A stretch of 64,000 nucleotides of DNA from NCBI GenBank assembly GCA_963737405.1, contig CAVTSL010000012.1:186001-250000 (forward strand). Reading direction: 5' to 3'. The notes under the pieces are model-generated. The model saw nothing but the letters and a program-made list of their open reading frames with translations. It ran no database searches and had not been told where the DNA came from. The DNA comes from JACCTU01 sp963737405 (GTDB taxonomy: Bacteria; Actinomycetota; Thermoleophilia; Gaiellales; Gaiellaceae). How positions within the stretch are numbered: the stretch's first letter is position 1; every line of letters begins with the position of its first letter. Below, piece by piece: positions 8,758-18,010 of this stretch. Both the position numbers and the translations under genes were made by a program.

Positions 8758-8946
8758 TCAGGGAGCCTGGATGCGGAGCGGCTCGACCTCGCGACCGTTG
8801 TAGGTCTTGCAGATCGGGCACATGCGGTGCGGCTGCTTCGGGTTGCCGCACTGCGGGCAGAGGTTCACGCGCGGAGCTTCGATCCGATGCGTCGCGCGGC
8901 GCTTGTCGCGGCGTGCCTTCGACGTTTTCTTCTTGGGGACTGCCAT
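8758..8946 (-). CDS. rpmF: 50S ribosomal protein L32, zinc form
   Basis: 62 residues from ATG 8944-8946 (MAVPKKKTSKARRDKRRATH). A longer in-frame reading from 8997 exists, but its extra 17 residues are not L32-like. The zinc ribbon is intact: CPQC and CPIC, with a 13-residue separation. This is the zinc-binding C+ type. It is followed two bases later by plsX. Confidence 0.95.
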   Translation of the reverse strand: MAVPKKKTSKARRDKRRATHRIEAPRVNLCPQCGNPKQPHRMCPICKTYNGREVEPLRIQAP

Positions 8947-9055
8947 GAGCCGCGGAATCGTAGCTAACATCCCGTCGAGCCCTCGGGCTCGTCTCATGAC
9001 GGATCTCTAGATCGCTCACCAGGTTCTCGTCCCTGCGATCCAGGAGGTCCTCGCC

Positions 9056-10426
9056 ATGCACGGCGGCACGTTGTCCGCGACCCACATCACGAAGAGCCTC
9101 GGCGGCGACGTCGTCCTCGACGACGTCTCGCTGGTCGTCCCGCCGCGGGCGCGGATCGGCGTCGTCGGCCCGAACGGCGCGGGCAAGTCGACGCTGCTCC
9201 GGGTGCTCGCGGGGCTCGACGAGCCGGACGCTGGCCGGCTCACCCGGCGGCCCGTCGACCTGACGGTCGAGTACCTCGCGCAGCAGCGCGACCGTCCCGG
9301 GCTGTCGGGCGGCGAGGCCGCGCGCGCTGCCCTCCGCGCGATCTTCGACTCGGACGCGGACGTGCTCCTGCTCGACGAGCCGACGAACGACCTGGACTTC
9401 GACGGCCTCGCGCTGCTGGAGCGGTTCGTCGCGCGGACGCCGGCGGCGATCGTCGTCGTCTCGCACGACCGCGCCTTCCTCGAGCGCGTCGTCGACCGCG
9501 TGGTGGAGTTCGAGGGCGAGACGAGGCGCGTGCGGGAGTTCGCCGGCTCGTGGGACGACTACGAGCGCTCGCGCGAGGCGGCGCGGCGGGCGCACGAGGC
9601 GGCCTACGAGAAGTACGTCGGGGAGCGGTCCAGGTTCGTGTCGCTCAAGAACGAGCGCCAGAGCCAGGCGCGGCGAGCGTCGTCGCGCAAGCTTGCGCGC
9701 GAGACCGGCGGCGCCGACCGGCGCGCGACGCACGCGCTTCGTTCGAAGGTCAAGCAGGCGGAGCGCCGCCTGGAGCGGCTCGAGGAGGTCGAGAAGCCCT
9801 GGCAGCCGTGGCGACTCCGGCTCGACCTCGGCGGCGTCCGGCGCGGCGGGAACGTCGTGGCCCGGCTCCAGGACGCCGTCGTCGAGCGAGGCGCCTTCTC
9901 CGTCGGGCCGGTCTCGCTCGAGCTCACGCACGGCGACCGCCTCGCGATCGTCGGCGCGAACGGGAGCGGAAAGACGACGCTGCTCCGTGCACTCGTCGGC
10001 GAGCTGCCGCTCGCAGGCGGCAACCGGCACGTGGGGCCGTCGACGCGCTTCGGCGTCGTCGAGCAGGACCGCGCGCTCTTCGAGCGCGACGAGCCGCTGC
10101 TCGAGCGGTTCATGGAGCGGACGGGGATGCGCCAGGGCGACGCGCGCACGCTCCTGGCGAAGTTCGCGCTCTACGCCGACGAGGTCACGCGCCCGGCGCG
10201 CTCGCTCTCACCAGGGGAGCGCACCCGCGCGACGCTCGCGCTGCTCGCCGCGCAGGGCGCGAACACCCTTGTCCTGGACGAGCCCACGAACCACCTCGAC
10301 CTCGAGGCGATCGAGGAGCTCGAGCGCGCGCTCGACGGCTACGAGGGAACGGTCGTGCTCGTCACGCACGACCGCCGTTTCCTCGAGGCGTTCGAGCCGA
10401 CGAGGACGCTAGAGCTTTCCGCGTAG
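9056..10426 (+). CDS. ABC-F family ATPase
   Basis: 456 residues with two ABC ATPase domains and no membrane segment. Domain 1 has GPNGAGKST (38-46), LSGGEAAR and LLLDEPTNDLD. The basic coiled linker is about residues 160-250. Domain 2 has GANGSGKTT (about 300), a variant signature LSPGERTR and LVLDEPTNHLD. ABC-F proteins act on the ribosomal E site or protect ribosomes from antibiotics. This one is shorter than EttA-type members (about 550). It is transcribed opposite to its neighbours and splits the usual yceD-rpmF pair. Its last 18 bases overlap the end of the YceD gene. The specific role is unknown. Confidence 0.85.
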   Translation: MHGGTLSATHITKSLGGDVVLDDVSLVVPPRARIGVVGPNGAGKSTLLRVLAGLDEPDAGRLTRRPVDLTVEYLAQQRDRPGLSGGEAARAALRAIFDSDADVLLLDEPTNDLDFDGLALLERFVARTPAAIVVVSHDRAFLERVVDRVVEFEGETRRVREFAGSWDDYERSREAARRAHEAAYEKYVGERSRFVSLKNERQSQARRASSRKLARETGGADRRATHALRSKVKQAERRLERLEEVEKPWQPWRLRLDLGGVRRGGNVVARLQDAVVERGAFSVGPVSLELTHGDRLAIVGANGSGKTTLLRALVGELPLAGGNRHVGPSTRFGVVEQDRALFERDEPLLERFMERTGMRQGDARTLLAKFALYADEVTRPARSLSPGERTRATLALLAAQGANTLVLDEPTNHLDLEAIEELERALDGYEGTVVLVTHDRRFLEAFEPTRTLELSA

Positions 10427-10918
10427 CTCTTCGAGCGCGGCCCAGCGCGGATCGACCCGCTCCTCCTCGTGCACGTGCGGCTCCTCGTTCAGGTCCTTGC
10501 CGCAGACCGGGCAGAGGCCGGCGCAGTCCGGGTCGTGGAGGATCTGCTCCGGCAGGTCGAGCGCGAGCGCGTCGCGCGCCCAGGCCGAGAGGTCGAGCTT
10601 GTCGTCGTGGACGTACGGCGAGCGGAGCTCCTCGTCGGCGTCGGGGCTCGACGCGTGGTACTCGCGCGCCCAGACGTGGCGGTCGATCACGGTGTCGCGC
10701 AGGCAGCGCTGACAGGGGCCGTGGAGACGCCCGTCGAAGGAGAGCTCGAAGACGGTCCCGGTCGACGCTCGGGTGGCGCGAAGCTCCGCGGGGACCTGCT
10801 CCGGGACGGGGAGGTAGCGCTGGCCGCCGAACTCGAGCGGCGAGAGCTGCACCTCGACCTCGTCCTGATACTGCTCGCCCGACCGGAGCTTCAACGCACG
10901 CAGGTTGAAGCTGGTCAT
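10409..10918 (-). CDS. YceD family (DUF177) metal-binding protein
   Basis: 169 residues from ATG 10916-10918. Two cysteine pairs are visible, CQRC at about residue 72 and CAGLCPVCG near the C-terminus, matching the DUF177/YceD family. Members usually stand directly before rpmF and are linked to 23S rRNA or 50S maturation. Here the pair is separated by a plus-strand ABC-F gene. Its ATG overlaps the stop of the upstream DMT transporter (ATGA). Confidence 0.87.
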   Translation of the reverse strand: MTSFNLRALKLRSGEQYQDEVEVQLSPLEFGGQRYLPVPEQVPAELRATRASTGTVFELSFDGRLHGPCQRCLRDTVIDRHVWAREYHASSPDADEELRSPYVHDDKLDLSAWARDALALDLPEQILHDPDCAGLCPVCGKDLNEEPHVHEEERVDPRWAALEELRGKL

Positions 10919-11847
10919 GCGGCCAGCGTAGCACCCTCCTCTTCGAGCTCCAGCGGCTCGGATTCGGCTTGGGGAGCGGTCTGCGCGCGCACGATGAGGA
11001 CGACGGAGACGACGATCGCGGCGCCCGCGAGCAGCACCCACGCGGTGATCGCCTCGTCGAGCACGAGCGCTCCGAGCAGCACTGCGATCACCGGGTTGAC
11101 GTACGCGTAGGTGCCGACGAGCTCGGTCGGCGCGACCTTCAGCAGCCAGACGTAGCTCGAGTACGCGACGATCGAGCCGAAGACGACGAGGAACCCGAGC
11201 GCGATCCACGAGCGCGCGCTGACCTCGCCGACGTGCAGGCGCTCGCCCGAGGCATAGCCGACGACCGCGAGCAGCGCGCCGCCGGCGAGCATCTCCATCC
11301 CGGACCCGAGCAGCAGGTTCGACGGGAGCTTCGCGTTCCGCGCGTAGAGCGAGCCGACCGCCCACGAGAGCGGCGCGAGGAGGCAGATGAAGGCCCCGAA
11401 GAGGTCGATGTCGCCGCCCGGGTGGACGAGCAGGGCGATGCCGGCGAACCCGACGACGATCCCGAGCACGGCCTGCGGCGCGAGGCGCCGACCGGTCGCC
11501 GCGAAGTCGCCGATCGCGAGCCACAGCGGCACCGTCGCGACGATGAGCGCGGCGACGCCCGTGTCGATCCGCTGCTGCGCGACGGCGACCATCGCGTTCC
11601 CGCCGACGAGCAGGAACGCACCGACGATCGCCGCCGAGAGCCACTGGCGGCCGGTCGGGCGCTCGCGCGGCCGGAAGATCGCGAACAGGATCACTCCGGC
11701 GATCAGGAACCGGAGGGACGCCATGAGAAACGGCGGGAGCGTCTCGATCGCGATCTCCATCCCGAGGTACGTGGCACCCCAGATGACGTAGATCGCGCCG
11801 AGCGCGGTCCAGACCGCTGCGGTCGGAGCGGCTAGACGATGCGCCAC
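10915..11847 (-). CDS. EamA/DMT family exporter
   Basis: 310 residues with about ten predicted membrane helices and the two-EamA-repeat layout. The first repeat starts ALGAIYVIWGATYLGMEIAI, where the WG(S/A)TY motif is typical. The second repeat contains YVWLLKVAPTELVGTYAYVNPVIAVLLG, also a family signature. Such proteins export amino acids or other metabolites; the substrate cannot be told. It overlaps the YceD gene by 4 bases and a small membrane-protein gene upstream by 16. It is divergent from a LysR regulator that may control it. Confidence 0.88.
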   Translation of the reverse strand: MAHRLAAPTAAVWTALGAIYVIWGATYLGMEIAIETLPPFLMASLRFLIAGVILFAIFRPRERPTGRQWLSAAIVGAFLLVGGNAMVAVAQQRIDTGVAALIVATVPLWLAIGDFAATGRRLAPQAVLGIVVGFAGIALLVHPGGDIDLFGAFICLLAPLSWAVGSLYARNAKLPSNLLLGSGMEMLAGGALLAVVGYASGERLHVGEVSARSWIALGFLVVFGSIVAYSSYVWLLKVAPTELVGTYAYVNPVIAVLLGALVLDEAITAWVLLAGAAIVVSVVLIVRAQTAPQAESEPLELEEEGATLAA

Positions 11848-11966
11848 GGCCCGCGGCGGTCGCGAGTGTCAGTCACACGCGAGTCCGCGCCGTAGCGAAC
11901 GGCCAGCGGGCCGATCAGCAAGATGAAGGCGAGGATCACAACTTCCATGACACTCATTGTCGGCAT
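11832..11966 (-). CDS. small single-pass membrane protein
   Basis: A 44-codon frame (ATG at 11964-11966; further ATGs at 11957 and 11948). It reads MPTMSVMEVVILAFILLIG, then PLAVRYGADSRVTDTRDRRG and PWRIV. One strongly hydrophobic segment (about residues 7-23) is followed by a charged tail with RYGxDSR and DxR..W. Short proteins with a membrane helix followed by R-Y/F-G-x-D-S-R and a D-x-R-x-x-W end recur in actinobacteria, usually unannotated; that comparison is from memory. It overlaps the DMT exporter start by 16 bases, so the two are probably co-translated. Function unknown. Confidence 0.6.
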   Translation of the reverse strand: MPTMSVMEVVILAFILLIGPLAVRYGADSRVTDTRDRRGPWRIV

Positions 11967-11972
11967 TCGCTT

Positions 11973-11988
11973 CGATTAGCACAAATCG
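11973..11988. promoter_or_regulatory. inverted repeat between divergent LysR and exporter genes
   Basis: CGATTAGCACAAATCG has perfect 5-base arms (CGATT/AATCG) and the ATT-N6-AAT look of LysR-type sites. It lies 20 bases before the LysR ATG and 7 bases before the small membrane ORF, where autoregulation and control of the divergent unit would be expected. Confidence 0.4.
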
Positions 11989-12008
11989 GGTTTTGGTACG
12001 ATTCCATC

Positions 12009-12917
12009 ATGGATCCTGATCGTTGGACAGGAGTGGAGCTCCGCCACTTGATCGCGCTGGAGGCGGTCGCGCGTGAGATGTCGTTCGGCCGCGCCGCGGC
12101 CTCGCTCGGCTACACGCAGTCGGCGATCAGCCAGCAGATCGCGACGCTCGAGCGGATCGTCGGCGAGAAGCTCGTCGAGCGGCCGGGCGGCCCGCGCAAG
12201 GTCTCGCTGACCGAGGCCGGGACGCTGCTGCTCCGCCACGCCGAGGCGATCGTCGCGAGGCTCTCCGCGGCGCAGGCCGACATGGACGCGCTCGGCAGCG
12301 GCCAGGCCGGCACGCTCCGCGTCGGCGTCTACCAGAGCGTCGGCGAGCACGTCCTCCCCACGCTGATGTCCCGCTTCGTCGACTCGTGGCCCCGCGTCGA
12401 GGTCTCGCTCGAGGAGGCCGCGGCCGACACCGACCTGCTCGAGCAGATCGAGCGCGGCGAGCTCGACCTCACGTTCGCCGACCTGCCGCTCCCCGACGGC
12501 CCGTTCGAGTACGTCGAGGTGCTCCGCGACCCGTACGTCCTCGTGTTGCCGTCCGACGCCGACGAGCCCGACGACGCGACGCTCGCGACGGCGGCAGAGC
12601 TCGACCTGATCGGCTTCAAGCACTGCCGCGGCCTCCGCCAGCTCGAGGGTGCGTCGCCCGAGCCGCTCCGGTTCGTCTTCCGCTCGGACCACAACGGCAC
12701 GGTGCAGGGCATGGTCGCCGCCGGGTTCGGCGCCGCCGTCGTCCCGCGGCTGACGGTGGACGAGGAGGACGAGCGCGTGCGCGTGCACGAGCTCGACGAC
12801 GTCCCGCCGCGGATGATCGCCGTGGTCTGGCATCGCGACCGCCACCGCAGCCCGGCTGCGAGGGCGTTCGTCGAGCTCGCGCAGGACGTCTGCGCCGACG
12901 TTCGCGCAGTCTTCTAG
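12009..12917 (+). CDS. LysR family transcriptional regulator
   Basis: 302 residues. Winged helix-turn-helix at residues 10-70 (LRHLIALEAVAREMSFGRAA, then LGYTQSAISQQIATLE). The C-terminal periplasmic-binding-like effector domain covers about 95-295. It diverges from the small membrane protein and DMT exporter genes across a 42-base gap that carries an ATT-N6-AAT palindrome. Exporter control by a divergent LysR protein is a common arrangement (LysG-LysE, for example). The effector is unknown. Confidence 0.9.
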   Translation: MDPDRWTGVELRHLIALEAVAREMSFGRAAASLGYTQSAISQQIATLERIVGEKLVERPGGPRKVSLTEAGTLLLRHAEAIVARLSAAQADMDALGSGQAGTLRVGVYQSVGEHVLPTLMSRFVDSWPRVEVSLEEAAADTDLLEQIERGELDLTFADLPLPDGPFEYVEVLRDPYVLVLPSDADEPDDATLATAAELDLIGFKHCRGLRQLEGASPEPLRFVFRSDHNGTVQGMVAAGFGAAVVPRLTVDEEDERVRVHELDDVPPRMIAVVWHRDRHRSPAARAFVELAQDVCADVRAVF

Positions 12918-12947
12918 CGCGAGAGCCGCGCTACGAGTGCCGCGACC

Positions 12948-13451
12948 CTATTGGTAGGGGTCTTCGTTCGTGACGGCGTCGGCGACCCCCGCCATCACGT
13001 GTTCCTGCGAGCGCTCCTGGAGCCGCTCACGGCCGCGCTTCACCGCGGTGAGGAACTTCTCGAGGTTCACCTCGAGCGTCGAGAGGATGCCGTCGGCCCA
13101 GTCCTCCATCTCGAGCCGCGTCTCGCGCGCCTGGCGCCTCGCCTCGTCGACGATGTCCTGCGCCTGCCGCTCGGCGAGCTTGACGATCTCGGTCTGCGAC
13201 GCCTCCCGCACCGCCTGCTCACGGGCCTCCGCGAGCAGCCGGTCGACCTCGCGTTTTGCCTCCGCGAGCATGTCCTGGCGTTCCTTGACGATCCAGCGCG
13301 CCTGCTTGATCTCCTCGGGGATCGTCGCGCGCATCTGGTCGAGGATGTCGTAGATCTCCTCGCGGTCGATCCGCACCTGGTCGGTGAGGGGCACGGCCTT
13401 CGCGTTGTGCACGAGGTCGTCGAGCTTGTCGATCAGAACCAGTACGTCCAT
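12948..13451 (-). CDS. SepIVA/DivIVA-like coiled-coil protein
   Basis: 167 residues from ATG 13449-13451. It begins MDVLVLIDKLDDLVHNAKAV and contains a long amphipathic helix rich in Glu, Arg, Ala and Gln (about 55-140). The start and size match the actinobacterial family represented by mycobacterial SepIVA, a DivIVA-domain protein linked to septum formation and cell envelope growth. In mycobacteria that gene also lies close to the rnc and yceD cluster. It is 11 bases after coaD on the same strand. Confidence 0.75.
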   Translation of the reverse strand: MDVLVLIDKLDDLVHNAKAVPLTDQVRIDREEIYDILDQMRATIPEEIKQARWIVKERQDMLAEAKREVDRLLAEAREQAVREASQTEIVKLAERQAQDIVDEARRQARETRLEMEDWADGILSTLEVNLEKFLTAVKRGRERLQERSQEHVMAGVADAVTNEDPYQ

Positions 13452-13462
13452 GGGCTTGAAGT

Positions 13463-13974
<512 letters not shown>

Positions 13975-13978
<4 letters not shown>

Positions 13979-14505
13979 TCGAAGAGCGTCAGCCTGGCGG
14001 AGCCGTACGTCCGCGACGTCCGCAGCTCGAGCGGGAGCTCGGGCTCGACGCGGGCGCTCGTCTCGACGACGACGAGCGCGTCGTCGGAGAGCAGGGGCGG
14101 GAGGTAGCGGGCAAGCATCGGCTGGAGTTCGAGGTAGTCGTCGTACGGTGGGTCGACGAGGACGAGATCGTACTTTCTGCCCGCGGCGCCCTCCGCGGCG
14201 AGCGCGCGGGCGGCGTCGTCGCGGACGATCCGCGCGCCGGTCAGGCGGAGCTTCTCGAGGTTCCGCTGGATCGTCGCCGCCGCCTGCTGGTCGGCCTCGA
14301 CGAACGTCGTGCGCTCCGCGCCGCGCGAGAGCGCCTCGAGCCCCATCGCGCCCGAGCCCGCGTAGAGGTCGAGCACCTCGGCGCCGTCGACCGGGCCGAT
14401 CAGGTTGAACGCGGCCTCGCGCACGCGATCGCCGGTCGGCCGCGTGTCGCGCCCCTTCGGCGCGGCGATCCGGTGACCCCGGTGCGTGCCCGCGATGATC
14501 CGCAT
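13975..14505 (-). CDS. rsmD: 16S rRNA m2G966 methyltransferase RsmD
   Basis: 176 residues. N-terminus MRIIAGTHRGHRIAAPKG with TRPTGDRVREAAFN is the RsmD signature. SAM motif I is LDLYAGSGAMGLEALSRGA, and the catalytic motif DPPY appears in LVDPPYDDY. It methylates G966 of 16S rRNA in the assembled small subunit. Coupled with coaD by a 4-base overlap. Confidence 0.95.
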
Positions 14506-14521
14506 CGCGGGCGACGGTAGC

Positions 14522-15578
14522 TCAGCGCGTCGTGACGATCCAGGCGCGCGCGCTGACGTCGATCCGGTCGTCGTACCCGCCGGCGACGAGCACGCGCCCG
14601 TCCTTCAGGCGCGTGGCGGTCGAGAACGCGAGCGCGGCGTCGATCCGCCCGGCGGGGGCGAAGCGGCCGCGCCTCGGGTCGAAGCGCTCGAGCTCGGTGG
14701 CACCGCCCGCCACGAGCACCGAGCCGTCGCCGAGCAGGACGGCGGCGTCGGGGAGCTTGTAGCGCCGCGCGCTCATCTGCGTCACGCGAACCGAGCGTGG
14801 GCGCCGGACGTCGAGGAGCTCGGCGGACGCGAACCTTCCTCCGAAGTCGCGCTCGTCCGAGCCGCCGATCACGAGGACCCGACCGTCGCGCAGCACGACT
14901 GCCGCGTGCTTCTGGCGGGCGACGCGCAGGCGCGGGCCTGACGTGAACCGCCCGCGCTTCGGGTCGTAGAGCTCGGTGCTCGCGAGCACCAGGTCACCGT
15001 CGGAGCCGCCGATCACGAGGACCCGGCCGTCGCGGAGGAGCACTGCGACATGGGCGCCGCGAGCCATGCGCATCGGGCCGGTCGCCGAGAAGCGTCCGGT
15101 GCGCGGGTCGTAGAGCTCCGCGCTGCGGAGCTTCCGGTTGCCGACTCCCTCGCCGCCGGTGACGAGCACGCGGCCGTCGCGAAGCGTCGTCGCGGTCGGG
15201 GAGCCGCGCGCGGTTCGCATCGCGCCGGTCCGCACGAAGCGCGTGCCGTCGAAGCGCTCGGCCGTTCGCGTCACTCCCGTCGGCGTCCAGCCACCGAGCA
15301 CGAGGACGCCCCCGCCGCGGAGCGCCGCGGCAGCGTGCCCGTCGCGCGGCGCGGCGAGCCGCGGGCCGGCGCGGAAGGCGTTCGTACGAGGGTCGAAGAG
15401 CTCCGTCGTCGCGCCGCGCGCGTCGAGCTCGCACGAGTCGACCGTGCAGCCGCCGACGACGAGCACCTCGCCCGAGGGAAGCAGCGTCGCGGTGTGCACG
15501 GCGCGAGGCGTGTCGAGCGAGACCGACGGGATCGCTGCCGTGGCGAGCAGCGGGGACCGCGAGCAGGAGCGCGCGCAT
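14522..15578 (-). CDS. secreted Kelch-repeat beta-propeller protein, one frame break in the signal peptide
   Basis: About 350 residues made of roughly six to seven repeats of the kind DGRVLVTGG...SAELYDPRTGRF, as in the galactose-oxidase central domain. The ATG at 15576-15578 has a GGAG site and starts MRALLLAVP; the propeller frame supplies LLATAAIPSVSLDTPR. The two frames join at a run of four C (about 15553). Three C would give MRALLLAVPLLATAAIPSVS, a good Sec signal peptide. So one extra base is likely. It is probably an extracytoplasmic binding or scaffold protein; no catalytic motif is visible. It lies between rsmD and DUF2277. Confidence 0.75.
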
Positions 15579-15612
15579 GACGCTCCTACACCCGCGGCCG
15601 CTTGTCGGTTCC

Positions 15613-15891
15613 CTACGCCGCTGCGGTTCCGTACCGCTCGGCGGCGCGGGCGCGCTTCCGCGCCGCCTCGACCTCGCGGTCCTTCGGCGCAGCATTCGTC
15701 ACCAGCGCCTCGAGGAGGTGCTGCGTCGCATGGGCGACCTCGTGCACCGCACGGTGGAACGCCTCCTCGTTGGCCTGCGACGGCTTGGTGAACCCGCTCA
15801 CCTTGCGGACGTACTGGAGCGCGGCGGCGTCGACCTCCTCGGAGGTCGCCCGCGGCTCGAAGTTGAAGAGCGTGTGGATGTTCCGGCACAT
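15613..15891 (-). CDS. DUF2277 family protein
   Basis: 92 residues. Begins MCRNIHTLFNFEPRATSEEV and continues with AALQYVRKVSGFTKP and the end ALVTNAAPKDREVEAARKRA. All three match the DUF2277 family, small cytoplasmic proteins of unknown function that are common in actinobacteria. It lies 18 bases after recG, so probably on the same transcript. Confidence 0.85.
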   Translation of the reverse strand: MCRNIHTLFNFEPRATSEEVDAAALQYVRKVSGFTKPSQANEEAFHRAVHEVAHATQHLLEALVTNAAPKDREVEAARKRARAAERYGTAAA

Positions 15892-15909
15892 GCCGGCTAT
15901 TCAACCTGT

Positions 15910-17964
15910 TCAGGCAGCGGCTGCGGCGGCCTTTGCGGCGACGGACTCCTGGAGCAGGCCCTCTCCGGCGGCGAGGCTCTCCGCCTCGCGGCGGGCGAGC
16001 TCGAGCAGGTCGCGGTCGCCGCGGAGGGACGCGAAGCGCAGGCCGAACGGGCCGGACTGGCGCGTGCCGAGGAGCTCTCCCTCGCCGCGGATCTCGAGGT
16101 CCCGCTCGGCGAGCTCGAACCCGTCGTTCGTCGCGACCATCGCCTCGAGCCGGGCGCGTGCCGGCTCCGTCAGCTCGTCCTTCGAGCGCGACACGAGGAG
16201 GCAGTACGACTGCTCGCCGCCTCGGCCGACGCGGCCGCGCAGCTGGTGGAGCTGCGCGAGGCCGAAGCGGTCCGCCTCCTGGACGATCATCACCGTCGCG
16301 TTCGGGACGTCGACGCCGACCTCGATCACGGTCGTCGCGACGAGCACGTCGAGCTCGCCGGCCTTGAACTGCGCCATCAGCGAGCGCCGATCGGCCGTCT
16401 TCAGCCGACCGTGGAGGCAACCGACGCGAAAGCCTTTCAGCTCGCCGGCGCGCAGCCGCTCGGCCTCCGCCTCCGCGGCGCGCGCCTGCCGCGTCTCCGA
16501 CTCCTCGATCACGGGGCAGACGACGTACGCCTGTCGCCCCTCCTCGAGCAGCCGGCGGAGCCGCGTGTACGCCTCCGAGCTCCGGTCCTGCGTGATCCAG
16601 CTCGTGACGATCGGCTTGCGGTTCGCCGGCGGCTTCGCGATCTCGCTGACCGAGAGGTCGCCGTAGAGCGTGAGCGCGAGCGTGCGCGGGATCGGCGTCG
16701 CGGTCATGTGCAGCACGTGCGCGGCGCGTCCCTCGGCGAGCGCCTTGCGCTGCTCGACACCGAAGCGATGCTGCTCGTCGACGACGGCGACGGCGAGCTC
16801 CCGCAGGTCGACGCCCTCCTGGATCAGCGCGTGCGTTCCGACCACGATCTGCGCGTCGACGTCGCCCTTCACCGAGCTCGTGAGGAGCGCAGCGCTCACG
16901 CCGAGCGCCGCGCAGAGCGGCTCGATCGTGAGGAAGTGCTGCTCGGCGAGCGTCTCGGTCGGTGCCATCAGCGCTCCGCGATAGCCGCGCTCGACCGCAC
17001 GCAGGAGCGCGTAGAGCGCGACGACGGTCTTGCCCGAGCCGACGTCTCCCTGGAGCAGCCGCTGCATCGGCGTGCTGAGTGCGAGATCGTGGTCCAGGTC
17101 GGCGATCGCGCGCTCCTGGTGCTTCGTCAGCGTGAACGGCAGGACGTCGCGGTAGCGCGTGAGCAGCTCGCCGGGCTCGCCGAGCGCGGGCGCCTGGACG
17201 TCGTCGCGTTCTCGCCGCGCGAGCGCGAGGGCGAGCTGCAGCTCGAGCAGCTCGTCGAACGCGAGCCGCCGCCTGCCCGACTCCGCCTCTTCCTCCGACT
17301 GCGGCCTGTGCAGCGCGAACACGGCGTCGCGCACGATCGGCAGCTCGAGCCGCGCACGCAGCGTCGCCGGCAGCAGGTCGGGGACGTCGTCGACGTACGG
17401 GAGCGCCGTCTCGACGAACGCGCGCAGCCGCTTCGTCGTCACGTCCTCGCTCGCCGGGTACACCGGCGCGAAGTCGGCGGTCTGCGCCGTCTCGCCGACG
17501 TCGTAGCTCTTGACGACGAAGTCGTTTCGCCGCCGCTGGCCGCGCAGCCGAACGTGGGTCCCCGGCGTCAGCTTGTCGGCCAGCCACTCCTGGTTGAACC
17601 ACACCGCGTCGATCTGGCCGCTCTCGTCCTCGACGCGCGCGGTCACGATCGTCAGCCGGCGCCGCGCGCGACGCTTGCTCACCCGACGGACGACACCGGA
17701 GATCGCGGCCTCGTCCTCGCCGAAGAGCTCGGCGATCCGGAGCTCGGGGGCGGCCGGCTCGTAGCGGAACGGCGCGTGGCGCAGGAGGTCGCCGACGGTG
17801 CGAAGCCCGAGCTTCCCGAGCCGTCGCGCGACGGTGACGCCGATGCCCGAGAGCACGTCGACGTCGCGCTCGAGGCGCTCGGGCCGCGGCGCCCGGGGGA
17901 GCGGCCAGCCGTCGGGCGGGTCCACGCCCGAAAAGCCCGCGGTGGTGCGGATCGGTGTCGCCAC
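15910..17964 (-). CDS. recG: ATP-dependent DNA helicase RecG
   Basis: 684 residues. The wedge/OB domain is in the first third (LTIVTARVEDESGQIDAVWF). The helicase core has motif I GDVGSGKT (about 308), DEQHRFG as motif II, HMTATPIPRTLAL as motif III, and VATTVIEVGVDVPNA and QLRGRVGRG near the end. DEQH and the TRG-like C-terminus separate RecG from Mfd and PriA. RecG remodels stalled forks and R-loops. The C-terminus ends in an alanine run. It belongs to the same coaD-rsmD-recG neighbourhood as in many actinobacteria. Confidence 0.96.
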   Translation of the reverse strand: MATPIRTTAGFSGVDPPDGWPLPRAPRPERLERDVDVLSGIGVTVARRLGKLGLRTVGDLLRHAPFRYEPAAPELRIAELFGEDEAAISGVVRRVSKRRARRRLTIVTARVEDESGQIDAVWFNQEWLADKLTPGTHVRLRGQRRRNDFVVKSYDVGETAQTADFAPVYPASEDVTTKRLRAFVETALPYVDDVPDLLPATLRARLELPIVRDAVFALHRPQSEEEAESGRRRLAFDELLELQLALALARRERDDVQAPALGEPGELLTRYRDVLPFTLTKHQERAIADLDHDLALSTPMQRLLQGDVGSGKTVVALYALLRAVERGYRGALMAPTETLAEQHFLTIEPLCAALGVSAALLTSSVKGDVDAQIVVGTHALIQEGVDLRELAVAVVDEQHRFGVEQRKALAEGRAAHVLHMTATPIPRTLALTLYGDLSVSEIAKPPANRKPIVTSWITQDRSSEAYTRLRRLLEEGRQAYVVCPVIEESETRQARAAEAEAERLRAGELKGFRVGCLHGRLKTADRRSLMAQFKAGELDVLVATTVIEVGVDVPNATVMIVQEADRFGLAQLHQLRGRVGRGGEQSYCLLVSRSKDELTEPARARLEAMVATNDGFELAERDLEIRGEGELLGTRQSGPFGLRFASLRGDRDLLELARREAESLAAGEGLLQESVAAKAAAAAA

Positions 17965-18010
17965 GACGACCAGAGCCGGGTCGAGTATAGGAGCCGGTCC
18001 CGGACGGAAC

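Noticed and set aside
7766..10030. A 754-residue minus-strand frame covering plsX and the ABC-F gene
   Set aside because: The ABC-F gene is clearly coded on plus; the plsX part begins at GTG 8755. The upstream part is antisense low-complexity sequence.
12946..12959. CCCTA-TTGG-TAGGG hairpin at the end of the sepIVA-like gene
   Set aside because: Only 5 bp and overlapping the stop codon; too weak to call a terminator.
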